Origin: Cladophialophora immunda
Lineage: Eukaryota; Ascomycota; Eurotiomycetes; Chaetothyriales; Herpotrichiellaceae
Reading direction: 5' to 3'
Length of the DNA: 64,000 bases
Assembly: GCF_000835495.1 (NCBI RefSeq)
Contig: NW_015622545.1
Location: forward strand, 1,504,777-1,568,776
The notes under the pieces were generated by a model. It worked only from the letters and a program-made list of their open reading frames with translations. It was not told the origin of the DNA and did no database searches. The translations under genes were made by a program, and so were the position numbers. Position 1 is the stretch's first letter, and every line of letters starts with the position of its first letter. Positions 43,835 through 55,605 of the stretch are shown in pieces.

Positions 43835-44345
43835 CCTACGATACTACCATCTTGGCCAATTCCGGATTTCCGTACTTCCTTGCTTTCTCCAGCGCCGATA
43901 TATCCAGGTCTGGCTCTTTGGCATAGGGACTTGTCCCACGATCCAGGAGGAACCGTACTCTAACAGCATCACCCTTCCCAATAGACTCCCAAAGAGGGGT
44001 TCCCGAGAACATCGAAACACCTTAAAGCTCATTGAAGTTTGCGAAAAGAACATTGTCGACTGGTGCACCTCTGTCGTGCGATAGTTCGGGTATTGTTAAC
44101 GCGCCCGGGTCTCCCGCGGGTCTTTGACAAGTGAACCAGATCAGTTTGCCTGTTGTCGCCGAGCCACCACAATCCAGAAGAAGCTGGACAATTTTCAGAG
44201 GCGCGTACTGGACGGCACGAGAGAGCGGCCTTGTTTTGTATTTGACAGCGAACGCGTTGGGATTGGCGCTGTGGGCAAGGACCTATCGAACGACATCTTC
44301 ATCGGCACCGGCCTGGATTGGCGCGCCTAAAATCCTTCAGCATGG
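43835..44345 (-). pseudogene. Ankyrin-repeat protein relic
   Basis: One minus-strand frame with two stops reads LGAPIQAGADEDVVR-stop-VLAHSANPNAFAV, then APLKIVQLLLDCGGSATTGK, LSHDRGAPVDNVLF and, after a TAA, GTPLWESIGKGDAVRVRFLL then DRGTSPY and ALEKARKYGNPELAKMV. The TPLxxAxxxGxxxxVxxLLxxGAxP pattern of ankyrin repeats is clear at least three times. I saw no good splice sites to remove either stop, so a relic is preferred over an intron-rich gene. Confidence 0.65.
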
Positions 44346-44399
44346 GGGCTGTGTCTTTCTTTCTTTGTATGTGCTCACTGGCCCCAGAGATGGTGGATC

Positions 44400-47300
44400 A
44401 TAGTAGCTCTTAGTCGTATTGATATCCCAGTCATTATCGAGAAGGATGTGGAAAGTTGGCAGAGATTTGGACTCGGGCGCGAGGAAGGCCAGCCCTTCAA
44501 TTCATTGTGAGGGGGCGGACGGTGTTTCAGGAGGCGAGCGAGTTCATCAGCTCGAACTTCTGCGGCGGCGGCGGCGCTTCGTAAATAGTAATCAGACTTG
44601 ACTTGTTGCTGTTATGGGATTGTTTGGTGGACATGTCGTTGAGAGAAGGTAGAGAAGGTGGAGACTGAAGACATCTAGAATCCGAGCCATCCCCGCTTCC
44701 CACCAGTTCTACTCCAGAAACTGGAATTCCCGAGATTGGTGGCCATTCTCGTACAATCTGCACTGGGTGGAATACGTCGACATCTTTGACCGCGGTATTA
44801 TTTCAGGCTGTCACGAGTGGAAGAGAAACCCAGTTTCAGGAAGTGATTGATCTGATCACGGACGGAGATTGTGGAGGATGGCCCTTTGACCATCAGGACT
44901 TGCAACTGTGACTAACTCGAGCAGTGCCCAAGGTTAGGTTCTCCCTCGCTCGCAACCCCCGAAATTCTCGAGCCGCCATCACCAACTCCTCCTTCCAACA
45001 TCCCAATGGTCTCTGCGACGTCGACGGTACCGTCAGCCTCGTCCCCCACTCTTCCGTCGCAGCCTACTTCTTCAACATCCGAAAGTCCGCGAAGATGTCC
45101 GTGGAAGAAGGGGCCACTGCTGTGGGTGGAAAATTGTGAATAGATCCGCAAACAAAATGGCAGACACCGGGTTCTCTTGAATGCCAGTCGCCCACTTCCC
45201 GAGGAATTCCAACTTTTCCACAGCGACAGTACGAAGGATGGGGGCATGGAAGAGTGTCTGTGGTCGAACAACCATAGTGACATTAGTTTGGAGCTCTGCG
45301 GAACCTGCACCAACTGCGCTGATACCGGTGGCACCGTCCCCAGAGGGTGTACTTTCAGTGTTGTGTCGCAGCCAGCTTCGAAGACTAGAGACCCGCTCGA
45401 AACTCTCGAAACCACGTCCGCTACGGAGCAGCTGCTGTGTTCTGTCGATAAGTCCGCCGTGAGATTAAGGGGAAAAGGCTCGACATTGATCGCGCTGGAT
45501 ACTTCGTCCTGTGCTGAGTCTATTCCTCTAAAGACGCAGCGGCGTCCGTCAACCTCGACTGCCACTTTCGAGAATACGACGAACAGGTCGTTCGAGACAT
45601 AGCACGACACGAACGTCTGTCTACACTGTGGTCGCGGAAACGATCTCGAACACTAGATAGCCAGGACTTCAATCAGACTCGGAGAGCCTCCGAAGGGATG
45701 GAGACGCCTCTACGTCTCAGAGTCAAACCTCTCCGTCTCGCCAGGTTGAAGAATATCTCTTCGTTAACTCGAACCTCTTCCTGGCTCGATCCAGAGCTAA
45801 TCTAAGCACAGACCGGTCGTTTCACCAACGGATCACATCGTGCATTGAAGTGTTCTACAATGAGGACATTTTTCAGGTCAGTTTTCAATGTTCTGACCTC
45901 ACGGCAAACGTTCTCAGCCTCCCGCTGAGATGGTGATTATGCGCTGTGCTGTCTTTCGAACTTGGATCGCCTCAGACCAGAGGACCTGTGCTATCACCTC
46001 TACATCCCAACTACATATATACGAGGTGCCCGGTGCAGCGAGACCTCTTCGGAATCGGGTACGTGCGTATCCCCTTCCCGGCGGCATCAAGAACATTCCC
46101 TATGGCGCGGTCCAGACTGGGGTTTCTTGAGACACTCTCGTTTGATTCCCGCACTGCTCAGTGATGTGCAGACCCAACTCCTATCCCACATGTCGGAATC
46201 TGAACAATATGCAGACCTTGCGCAAGTGGATCAATTGCTGCAATCACTCCGATCACACATATATCTCGGGCTCGAAAGCGAACGGCGACTCACACCTCCC
46301 GCTGGTCATCCATCATGTCGTCTCCATGGACTTCGCAACCATCAACCCGAGCCCCTGCAACAAAATCAACGCGTGGGCGCTGGGTCGTCTACACGCAGCT
46401 GGAGGCGGTGCCGCTTCTAAGCCCACCCCCGCCTCGGACCCCGCGACCACGGTCCCATCTCCTTTTAAGTTGAATGCACCTAACGGTCCGCAGAGGCTGA
46501 GATAAACCAAGCATGCCATTTCCAGAAAATAGAGAAAATAGATGATGGAGAAGATGTGAGCCCAAATCTGGATCCCTGAACATGCAGAACAGCTGGCTCT
46601 CGCCCCGTCTACAACTTTCTGGCTCCTGGAATCCTTCGCCTTGCATGGTTTCATGTTCGGTAGGGACTGCGTCTGCCGCAATGGAACCCCTTTTTCTTCA
46701 CTTTGGCGGCCTCTCTTAAATGGCCAGAAGTGCTGCTTGCCGGCTGTGGCAGTGTTTGCGGTGAGAACCTTTCCCTTGAAACCGAAAATGGTTTCCTGGA
46801 CACACCTACTCACGATCGACTGCTCTCGTCCACCGTTCCAGGCGCAGGATACCCAAACTTAGACCTGAATGCAGAACCATAGCTACGAAGATTGAGAATG
46901 GGGTTTGGGAAACAGAAAGTGCTCCTTGTGATACCCCTAGGACTGAACTACCTGATCAAAACCCCGCTCGTCTCCCACTGATGTTGAGGGTACAGCGTTA
47001 CTTTCGACAGTCTTGCGTGTGCAGATCAACGTTCCCCTTTTGCAAATCCAGGAGTATCTTTGCTGTCTCAGTCCCGTCTGGCTCACGATAAAAAGAAGAT
47101 GGCCACAGGCATGGAGAATCCTCAAATCCTGGTCAAACGGCGTTCTTCACGTGCCCCAATCGCGCCAGCGGGCATAGGCTACCCAGTCTCGCAGGTACTC
47201 CTTCTCCAGAAGATGCTCGGATCCCAGCAGACAATGCACGACGGACATGAGAAGCGAAGCAGCAGGGCACGCTCGCTGCCTTCCAATACCGAGACTCCGA

Positions 47301-49464
47301 GAGTTCTGATGGCGAAGGATCCTTGGGGCCGCGCTCACTCCAAACCGTCAGTCAATGTCGGATCGCAGGAGATGATCGAGTGCCCGACGTTGATAGTGAC
47401 GACGGCGACAATGATTCTGCATCTCCACCGGTCCGAAGCACAAGTTCGAGAGCAGCCCAATTTGGTTCTTCTTGCCCTCGCAAAACAAATCGTAGTATCT
47501 TGATGGTGGAGCCAGCCAGCAGCTGAGAATTCTCGAGAAAGGCAAAGAGAACACGGTAAACTCGTTGCGGAAGCTGGGATGGACGTCCATGCATGGGAGG
47601 GCGCCTGATATAGCAGCATCGCCAATCCAGTCGGAATGATGCGGCAATGTTGAAGGTGGTCGAGAACGTGCTCTCTCGAGCAGACGAAGCCATCATTACA
47701 GCAGATACGGGAGGCAAGTGGGGTACACGAAGAATTCTGGGGAGGCGATTGAAAAGGAGATTTTGGTGTTGGCCCCTGCGAAGGTTCCACCGGTCCAACT
47801 GTCTCAGAATTCCTCATTCAAGCAAGGCGACACGTCCATCTATGCGCCCTAGCGATCTTCATTGCCGCAAGGATACCTCATCTCTAGACGATAGGGACAT
47901 TGGGGCGAGACGTACCCAAAACACCCACTGGTCGGTGAACCTCACCTTCGGTCAAATGCTTAGTACAAACTAGTGTTATCCTTTTGCCACCATCAACCGG
48001 TGGTCAACAGCGTGTACTAAAATGTTCAACTTGGCTCGGCGTGCCGTGCAGAGTGAGCTCCTTTCAGGGCAGAAAGCGGTGCAGTATTGGGGGGCTGTGA
48101 TGACCTTGTTTCTGAAACGGCGTTTGACCATTCTCTGATTTCCCATGCCCCTCCCATACGAGGCTTCCACCTCCGCTTCCTGCCTTCGGTATTGCTCGAA
48201 CTACCGCTTGTGTTAACCATACCTAATTTCTTAGCGAAGGGACGGACTGCCACTGTGACCATGGCAAACGAAATACCCCTGCATACCCATTCTCAGAACC
48301 AGTAGCAATAACAATCTCATGGACAAGCACCAATGTCGGCAGGTAGAGGAGTGGCAGGCAAGAGGAAGAAGAGGGAGTTTACAAGCTGGCAAGGGTTCCG
48401 TCATGATCAGGTCGCTGTGCCGTCCAGATAACACAATTTCCGGCGTCAGGATGTTTGCAAGCAGTCAAGGAAAGACCGGCCAGCAGAGACATGTGCAGAG
48501 CCTCCAGGTAGACTGCCCAAAGGGAAGTTTGTTCGCCTGTGGACTGAGACTCGGTCATGCGCATGGCGATAATAGTAGCCACTATTCGCTCTTCATCCTC
48601 GCAGACAACGCAAACAATGCACACATTCTACAAAACACGATTCGGCCCCTCACGAGCGCAGCAGGCAGGAGTGGCCGATCGTTCAACCCCCAAGCCCGCC
48701 TTAGGGCAATATCTGGCGCCAGTGTCTAGAACACCGAAAGCCTCTGCTGGTCCCTCAGCCCACCTGGCACCGCAGCAGGATGCGCCCGAACATGTTGTGC
48801 CGGGTTTCCAAGGTACATGGAAAGGAGCTCAAGACAGGGACTCAAGACGTCTGGGAGTAGACGAGGAATGCTGAAATTCTGCCACGTCTGAACAAGAGAT
48901 GATTGGTCATTGTATACTTGGCAGCGTGGCCGCGCTCCTGCGAGACGCCAAACGACAGCTTCACCATGAATTCGCATCCAAGCACCACTTTTCGTCTCCG
49001 AAAGGGCCGGGAACTGGAATTCGAAATGCTTTGTCCCAGCCTAGATCCTGGGAACAAAACAACAAGCTTGATCCCGTCCACGCACATGCTTCGTCGCTTT
49101 GTTACTCGAACTCTTTGTGGTTCCTCTGCCTTGGTCCTCTGCTGTCTGCCCGAGTGTTAGGAACGGCCTTCATGCGGGCCAAGGGCTGGATGATCAGGAG
49201 CAGATCTGCCTACAAAGTCAACCTGTAACTATTCTTAGTTACTCAAATATTCATGCTTTACACCCTCCTGCCTAGCTTATGCAATAAAGGATCTATAACC
49301 AAGATACTTAACTAGTTGAGGTGAAGTTGGAGGCAGCTCTAACACTTTAGCCTCTAGTTTTTCTGCCTTAACCCTCCGGTTTATGGGATAAAACCTCCCA
49401 GCTTCTCATTCTCCGGGCAACTTCATCCTCTAAATATTTCCACCACGCTTGACATCCGATCACC
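44400..49464. other. Gene-poor region, no firmly supported gene
   Basis: Several plausible but unjoined fragments: VEEYLFVNSNLFLARSRANL (about 45735-45800 plus), DMQTL-like/WINCCNHSDHTYIS (about 46210-46270 plus), and an Asp/Ser-rich frame (DVDSDDGDNDSASPPV, 47323-47526 plus). None has a start, a domain I can name with confidence, or consistent splice sites. The last 200 bases are the promoter of the second F-box gene. Confidence 0.4.
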
Positions 49465-50919
49465 ATGACGCCGCATCAAATCAACAAGGCCCTCGCCATT
49501 ACAAAGGCTCGACGAGAAAGTCCCGCAACTGTACCAACACATCCAACAGTCGCAGCCGCAGTCCTCCCCGAGCTTCCCAACGAAATTCTGGCAAAAGTCA
49601 TCGAGCTTTTGTATGACGACCGTCCCGAATACGTCCAGATATTCCGCCAGACTTGCAAGAAGATTTACGAGGCATGTGAGCCGGCGTATTGGCAATACTT
49701 CCACAGTGGAACGCCAGACCGATCTGAACGTCTAGAGCTCATGCTGAAGTCACGTCGGGAACGATACGACCTCGTTAAGATGTTCGCCGTGAACCTCGAT
49801 TATGCGCCAGCGGCGGTTAATCGCACGGAAAGGATTGTCTGGTGTCTCCCCAAACTTCAGAGACTCAGAGCCCTACACATTTGTGAGACACCTTGCCTTG
49901 GTGAGGAATACCATGTGCACAACGACTCGTTCTTCACCGCACTCAACGGTGCACTCGTATCCGGCTCCTTTGCCGAGTTACGTGAATGTACATTGTCCGG
50001 TCGGATCCCCCACACAGTATTGATTGCTCCTATACTTAGGGCACCGAAACTCACCACCTTAAGAGTGGCCTTCCCTCTTCTCGACGATCTCGACGATTCA
50101 CTCCCACCGCCAAAATCTACACCATTGCAACATCTCACATTGTTCACCGATCCTTACATGGACTGGCAGATCAGCTTGTCTATCCTCAGAATGCCAAAAG
50201 CGCTGGAGACTCTGGCATTTGACGATAGTCGGACCTGGACTGTCGGCAAGAGTGGACGCGGCATACTAGAATATTTGATACCATATCTGGCACTCCATCA
50301 ACCCGAACTCAAGACTCTGAAGTTGTACGCAAATAAGAAATGGTGCTTTTGGAAGCCGGAAAACGCTGGCACACTCGATTTCACTCCACTTACCAAGCTC
50401 AAAGAGCTTAGCTTCTCCAACCACGAGAAGTGTCCGATCAACTGCTTCGTTAGCTTGCCTATAGGTCTCGAAACTCTTCGGCTCAATAGTCCGGTATCGC
50501 TAACGGAACTAACTGAGAAGCTCACCACTGTCCCATATTTCACATCTCCGGCCCATCTTGTCATTGACCAGGATTATAGACTCTATCAGGCGGAGGAAAC
50601 CGAGGAATGGAGACGATCCCAGGAGCAATTTGATATTAAGAAGTTAATGGCCCGTCTGCCCTGCCAGACAATCACCATTCTCGAGAGAGATGATCATACC
50701 GAAAGACGGGTACAAGCTACGAGGACAAATGCCAACCCGGGCATCGATGGCAGCAATCCGTTCGAGGTACAGGAAGATACTCGCAGAACTCCTCCCTGCT
50801 CCTCGGGGTCTGGCTTCAATCCCACCTGGGGTTGTTCGCCCAATGATCTTTCGATATTTCATTGTTGTTATTTCCGGCAAAATGATGACAACTCCTGGGT
50901 GCTGAGGTATTATAGGTAA
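49465..50919 (+). CDS. F-box/LRR-like protein, paralogue 2
   Basis: A single exon of 484 residues from ATG 49465. The F-box begins LPELPNEILAKVIELLYDD and continues QIFRQTCKKIYEACEPAYW. The leucine-rich part shares blocks with paralogue 1 in the same order: ELRECTLSG, LRAPKLTTLRV, HQPELKTLKLY, LDFTPLTKLKELSF and LPIGLETLRL. The last 60 residues are unlike paralogue 1 and look like translated non-coding DNA, so the original stop may have been lost or an intron missed. It probably acts as an SCF adaptor, target unknown. Confidence 0.75.
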   Translation: MTPHQINKALAITKARRESPATVPTHPTVAAAVLPELPNEILAKVIELLYDDRPEYVQIFRQTCKKIYEACEPAYWQYFHSGTPDRSERLELMLKSRRERYDLVKMFAVNLDYAPAAVNRTERIVWCLPKLQRLRALHICETPCLGEEYHVHNDSFFTALNGALVSGSFAELRECTLSGRIPHTVLIAPILRAPKLTTLRVAFPLLDDLDDSLPPPKSTPLQHLTLFTDPYMDWQISLSILRMPKALETLAFDDSRTWTVGKSGRGILEYLIPYLALHQPELKTLKLYANKKWCFWKPENAGTLDFTPLTKLKELSFSNHEKCPINCFVSLPIGLETLRLNSPVSLTELTEKLTTVPYFTSPAHLVIDQDYRLYQAEETEEWRRSQEQFDIKKLMARLPCQTITILERDDHTERRVQATRTNANPGIDGSNPFEVQEDTRRTPPCSSGSGFNPTWGCSPNDLSIFHCCYFRQNDDNSWVLRYYR

Positions 50920-52311
50920 CGGTGTTTCGATTGAATTCTTAGCCACAGGGAGAGCAACGACACAATAGAACTGAGCTGCAGGAACGGACACTGGCGTTGT
51001 CTGGGTCAGGGATATCACATGGTAGGGAAGGGAGGGGGGGCCAGCCGACCCAGGCGGGAATGAGGATTGCGCACGTCTTGGGCACATCAGGTGATGGGAC
51101 GAGTTTGTTTTTTCTGGCCTGGCCAAAAAAAAAGCCCGCTGGAGTGGATTGGGGAAGGTTTAGGGCAAGAGAATACATACAGATTAAATCGCCATGGTTT
51201 GATCGATCATATCCACGCTCAATCGTCGAGTTTGCCCGCCTGCTATCTCAGCAACATGAATCACATGGACGAGGCCTCCCGCCTGCCAGCGTTCGCTCCT
51301 AAATGACCTGTGGTCAATGACCGCTCAGTGTATTAGACAGCCGCAAGGAATGCCCGCGAATCCAATGCGTGCCCTTTGTTTTGCCTTCCACACTCTCTAC
51401 TCTGGGACAATGTGTTGCCGTTTCTCTGCGTTGGTCCAGAGATCGAGGAGAGCATCGGCTGGCGACGCACAGAATGGATGAGCAACCATCTCACCCAGCG
51501 GCGCCTGGAAATCCCCACTACATGTCTGAGTCAATGCTACGCCCTCAATCTAGACCCCGTTCATCCAACTTGATGTCCACCTGGTCTACTTCTTGATTGG
51601 GCCGGGTGCGCATTTGGCCCTATGCCTTCATCCATCCAGGTCTCCGCCAGTGTCATGCATTCATGCAGCAAAGTGTTAATCATCCGCATCTCTTTCATCC
51701 AGTTCTCCGTCTGGTCCATGTGTGCATTGCAATGTACTGCTCTGCGCCTGAGCCTGCGCTCCGACGACGGGTTGACCGACATCGTGTTGGCTGAAGCCCT
51801 GAAGGTGCCGGACAGCCTGTTCGTGGGGATTCACACCAGGATACGCGGTCAAGGGTATTGAGAAGGAATTTGGAGGCTGTCTAGCACATTCTGGTCGCTG
51901 AGAGCGTCTTCACTGTTCTTTGTACATTTCTGCAGGAATTCAATAGGAGGTGGAAGGCAGTGGGACGAGGCAGTTGGATCAAGCCAGTCGTGTCAGCACC
52001 CGATCGAAGGCCATTTAACTTATGGTCAACTCAACTTGAAGAGATGCTTTCCGCATTCGGAATAGCATTGGTAACAGCCTTCGCGTTCACTCCTACTTCA
52101 AACTCCTCCGCGTCTTTCAACCTCTTCATCAAGTTCTTCATCAAGTTCTCCATCAAGTTCTCCATCAAGTTCTCCATCAAGTTCTCCATCAAGTTCTTCA
52201 TCAAGTTCTTCATCAAGTTCTCCATCAAGTTCTTCATCAAGTTCTCCATCAAGTTCTCCATCAAGTTCTTCATCAAGTTCTCCATCAACCTCTCCATCAA
52301 CCTCTTGGCCC
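50920..52311. other. Intergenic; ends in a serine-coding tandem repeat
   Basis: There is no firm gene at 50920-52100. A plus frame at 51376-51573 (EIEESIGWRRTEWMSNHLTQ) reads like protein but is isolated. From 52124 to about 52300 a 12-bp unit (atcaagttctcc/ttc) is repeated roughly 14 times. In the frame of the next gene it encodes Ser/Pro, and on the minus strand it gives an artificial NLMENLMK repeat. Confidence 0.5.
52124..52300. repeat. 12-bp tandem repeat, about 14 units
   Basis: Variation between ttc and tcc gives mixed Ser-Ser and Pro-Ser codons in the frame that leads into ATG 52312. Confidence 0.9.
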
Positions 52312-52913
52312 ATGATGGAAGCACCAAAGGACCCCATCCCCAGCTCCCCGATGACCGAAGACGAGATCCGCAACCTCGTGCGCATCACGAGAGAGAAGTT
52401 AGACGCCAACTTCCGCATGATGGGCGAGGAGTTGCAGAAATGCTCAACGGTGTGCCGCGGCTTTGACAAGCTCGAGAAAACTGTTACAGGCAAGTATTTG
52501 TTTTGTGGCAAGATTGAACTTCCCATGCTGACTTATCGAAGGTCTCCGTCAACGCATGGCCGCCATGGAAAGTCAGATGAACCAGCTGAAGGCACACATG
52601 AATTCTCTGTATGATTTTCCTACTTCCCTTCCACTTCCTGCTGGCTCAGCTGATCATTTGTTGTTGCAGGGACCACAACGCTGTCGCGCGGCTGGTAAAC
52701 TCGACGAAAAGAAAATACTCAGACACCCTCGTCCCGCTCTACGACCGGCGTTTTCATGCCATTCCTGGCTTTCCAACCATTGTGGCTGATATTGGTGAAA
52801 TGAGGGAGAAAGAGGTCGACGCGGTCCTGGCAGCGTTGGGAATGGTGGTTTGTGGAACTCTCTCGGAGAAGATGATTGCGCTGCGAGCTGCATCGGGACT
52901 GCGCACGGTTTGA
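52312..52913 (+). CDS. Small coiled-coil protein of unknown function, 3 exons, GC-AG intron
   Basis: Exons 52312-52489, 52542-52608 and 52670-52913 give 162 residues. Intron 1 uses a GC donor in perfect context (ACAG/GCAAGT) and ends TCGAAG; intron 2 is GTATGA...TTGCAG. The protein runs MMEAPKDPIPSSPMTEDEIR, a helical segment (GLRQRMAAMESQMNQLKAHM) and a C-terminal block with DHNAVARLVNST, VPLYDRRFHAIPGFPTIVAD and VDAVLAALGM. I recall this layout (coiled coil, NAVARLxNS, 'IPGFP') from other moulds as an uncharacterised family. The Ser-rich repeat upstream is in frame but has no ATG; an upstream exon ending at a CAG near 52081 is possible. Confidence 0.75.
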
Positions 52914-53363
52914 GCAGTGTGATATGACTTGAACGCTATGGAAACCATCTCCGCTGGGGACCTTTGAGTGGGAAGGCACAAGGGCTCGCCTCTTTCCTGG
53001 CTGACCGCCGAACTTCTTGTCGAGAGAAGAGAACCCACTCATCCAGCTCAAATCACCTCGGACATAATTGACTCCATCACCCAAGCAAATGATCCAATTC
53101 TTTGATTGAATCCTTCAGACAGGCAGAGTTTAGTGAAGTACACGGATTCGAGGAGCTGTTGAGTTTGGTTCAATGGGGTCCCTGCGACAACGAATCTCAC
53201 CGCCGCCGCCTCGGGGCGCTTTGCGCAAAGCCGTCCATGTATTGATGATGTATCTAAGGCCAAGTCTTGGATCAATTCGTCCCCCTAAACCGGAACAGCC
53301 ATTGGACCTTGATGGCAACCCTATGACCTGAGGCACGGCACCACTTCATCTGACACGACACTA

Positions 53364-53687
53364 TTATCTGGTAAAGAAGATATCCAGGTCCACCTGTCTC
53401 TTGATCTCGACCACCCCTACCAGTTCATCGTGGTGCGCCCAGTACTTGACCTGGACCTGCGCGTATTCGAGGTCGTTTTCGAGAATTTCCAGCGACTCGA
53501 TCGGCACGCAGGACGTGCCGCGGCAGACCGGTTGGGCGCCCCGACTCAGCCTCACCCCGGTGAGTTTGAGTTCCGCCTTGTACTTTTTCAGCCATCCCAT
53601 GGATTCCGCCTTGGAGACTTTCTTGGTGTTGTCGTGGAACGCGTAGGCGTCTTCGTTGCCGGGTTGGATGGTGAGGATGGTCGACAT
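53364..53687 (-). CDS. Small unknown protein (107 residues)
   Basis: The frame is open back to 54149, but the likely start is ATG 53687 (MSTILTIQPGNEDAYAFHDN), where the composition becomes protein-like. Upstream codons read like 5' UTR. The protein has a basic helix (NTKKVSKAESMGWLKKYKAE) and an acidic C-terminal part (ESLEILENDLEYAQVQVKYW). No domain recognised. Confidence 0.5.
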   Translation of the reverse strand: MSTILTIQPGNEDAYAFHDNTKKVSKAESMGWLKKYKAELKLTGVRLSRGAQPVCRGTSCVPIESLEILENDLEYAQVQVKYWAHHDELVGVVEIKRQVDLDIFFTR

Positions 53688-54650
53688 TTTGGGGTAGAGA
53701 TTGTGCAGCGTACCGGAGGCTACGAATCGGGGGCGCTGGACTGCTGCTGCTGTTCGAGGCGAGCGAGTACTTTTTTTTCTCTCGTAGGTCGGAGGCCCGT
53801 GTCGTTCTTGCCCGGTGCGTGGAAATTGCAAGTCAGAATGTAGGTTGGTAGCCTTTGGAGGTGGGCGGGAGTGAGCAAAAATGTCAAGACAAAGAAGTGT
53901 CAAGTCAGGAGCGACGTCCACCATTATATCCTGTAAACCAGGGCAATTAATGCACTGCCAGTTTTCCGGGGAAGCGGAATGAGCTGTCTCTCTCCCTCCT
54001 TCATCACCAGGGCTAATCTCTTCTGATCGAGGGTGAAAATACCCCCTTCGTAGGCTCGAGTGCCTCTCGGTCCATCCCTTGCGCGGCAAGGGATGCGGAG
54101 TAAAAGTCCTGGCGATCTTTTGCGCCTGCAATTGAGCCCTCAAAGACAATTCAAATCGAAGGATATATTATCTAGAGCCTCAGCTACACTAGAGCGAGAT
54201 TATAGAATACGCAAGGAAGAGATGGTGCTGAAAAACAGCGATAACAGAGACGAGGTAGAAGGTCTCTGCGACAGCCCTGATTGGTGGGCTCTATAAACCT
54301 CTCCTCCTGATTGGTCGTGAGTATCATGCCAAAGGCTTTCCGCAGCCTTCTTGGCCGCGCAAGGGATAGAGACGATCCGGACGGTCAATCATGACTTTGA
54401 TTGCGAAAACCCCCTGTGCTGACAATCAAAATCATGATTGGCCGTCCGGAGCATCTCTACACGTCCCCCCTCCCCCGGCGCTAACACTTCGATCTCCCTT
54501 GCATCCAAAGCTTTGACCGCCGAATCCAACAATCATCAGTAATGCGACCAGGCTGTCGCGAGTGGCAGAAACACCCTTCCTAAACGCTTGAAAGAGAAGG
54601 TCAAGGGCATGGTGCCCTTCAAAGGGTCGGAGAAAGGAACATTCCATTCC
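53688..54650. other. Intergenic, no supported gene
   Basis: Upstream region of the small minus-strand gene. Two 20-base stretches near 54375-54450 (ccggacggtcaatcatgact and its approximate inverse agtcat/gattggccgtccgga) form an imperfect inverted repeat. Confidence 0.4.
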
Positions 54651-55605
54651 CTGACCTCAATACTACGGAAATGTACAACTTTCCCCCAAACTCGCACAAC
54701 TTTACGTCGATCCCAAGTCCTCTAAAATTCAAGGGAAGGATGATGAAGAAATAGACGAAGAGGACACAGAACCTTTCGACTTCGGCGTGGAGTATATGAA
54801 GAAACACAAAGTCACCGCCAACGTTGACAACCGCAGCGAGAGTCTGTTCCACCGACACCTAAAATTCCTTTGTGCCGGGAACGCGAAATTATCGCTAATC
54901 CAAAGCATTCTTTTCGAGCAGCTTTAGAAGAATGACTATCTCGGCAGACCGTCTGAGGGTATTATCTTTGCGATGCATCACGAAAGTGCCTTACTTATAT
55001 ATAAGGTATATTTATGTTGAACGAATAGTAATAATCAGAGGCTAACTAGGGGTAGTATCTGAAAGACATCCTGGCGAAGTCTACAGCGTTCCCGATTCTC
55101 CCAGCCCTAGTATATGGTCAAATACCCAAAGCCGCACGTCAGAAAGCAACATCGGACCGGGATGAAGTCAACGTCCTCGTCGCATAGCAGATGGAATGGG
55201 GTACAAGCTTAACGTTGACAAGGGCCCAATTCGTTGTCTTGATAGAACAACATGGTGACCCAGGAAATGGATCATCAAATCATCGGCCGAATGTTAAGCA
55301 GGGGCAACCACAACTGGAATGGCGTGAATGTCTTTAAATTCTCCTGCGAAAACTCCTTCGACGACAAGACCTTATACAAGAGAAGACACAGCCGAGCAAA
55401 GATGGCAAACAGAATCTACTCAGGAGGAGACAATAAGCTGCTGGATCTTAAGGATAATGATCAACAAGAGTCGGGGGACGAGATGGATAGCGACACCAAA
55501 GAAGATATTATTGTCGTGTCGGACGATGAGGACGAGCAGTGTGGTGAGACTCGGAAGAAAGGCTGGCCACCAAAGACTCCAGGTGAATTGGGATATCGTG
55601 GATAA
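54651..55605 (+). pseudogene. SNF2-type helicase C-terminal domain relic
   Basis: Plus-strand pieces in order: KDDEEIDEEDTEPFDFGVEY with LFHRHLKFLCAGN, then GIIFAMHHESALLIYKL, LPALVYGQIPKAARQKA, then after a TAG, TSLTLTRAQFVVLIEQHGDP, then in another frame QIIGRMLSRGN and a C-terminal acidic tail (ATG frame 55252-55605). These correspond to the end of helicase domain 2 in SNF2 ATPases: the motif IV region, motif V (GxxLxLTxAxxVxLxExxWNP) and motif VI (QxxGRxxRxGQ). A frameshift lies between V and VI and an in-frame stop before V. The ATPase half is absent. Confidence 0.55.

Noticed and set aside
44912..45610. 232-codon minus-strand frame
   Set aside because: A plus-strand frame of 141 codons overlaps it with similar composition; neither has a motif, so I could not choose.
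46161..46505. Frame with WINCCNHSDHTY recalling the start of HET-domain proteins
   Set aside because: Only a few residues agree and the HET core motifs do not follow; too weak to name.
51960..52526. Frames made of IKFFIKFS (plus) and ENLMENLMK (minus) repeats
   Set aside because: They are other-frame readings of the 12-bp repeat; the real gene frame reads Ser/Pro into ATG 52312.
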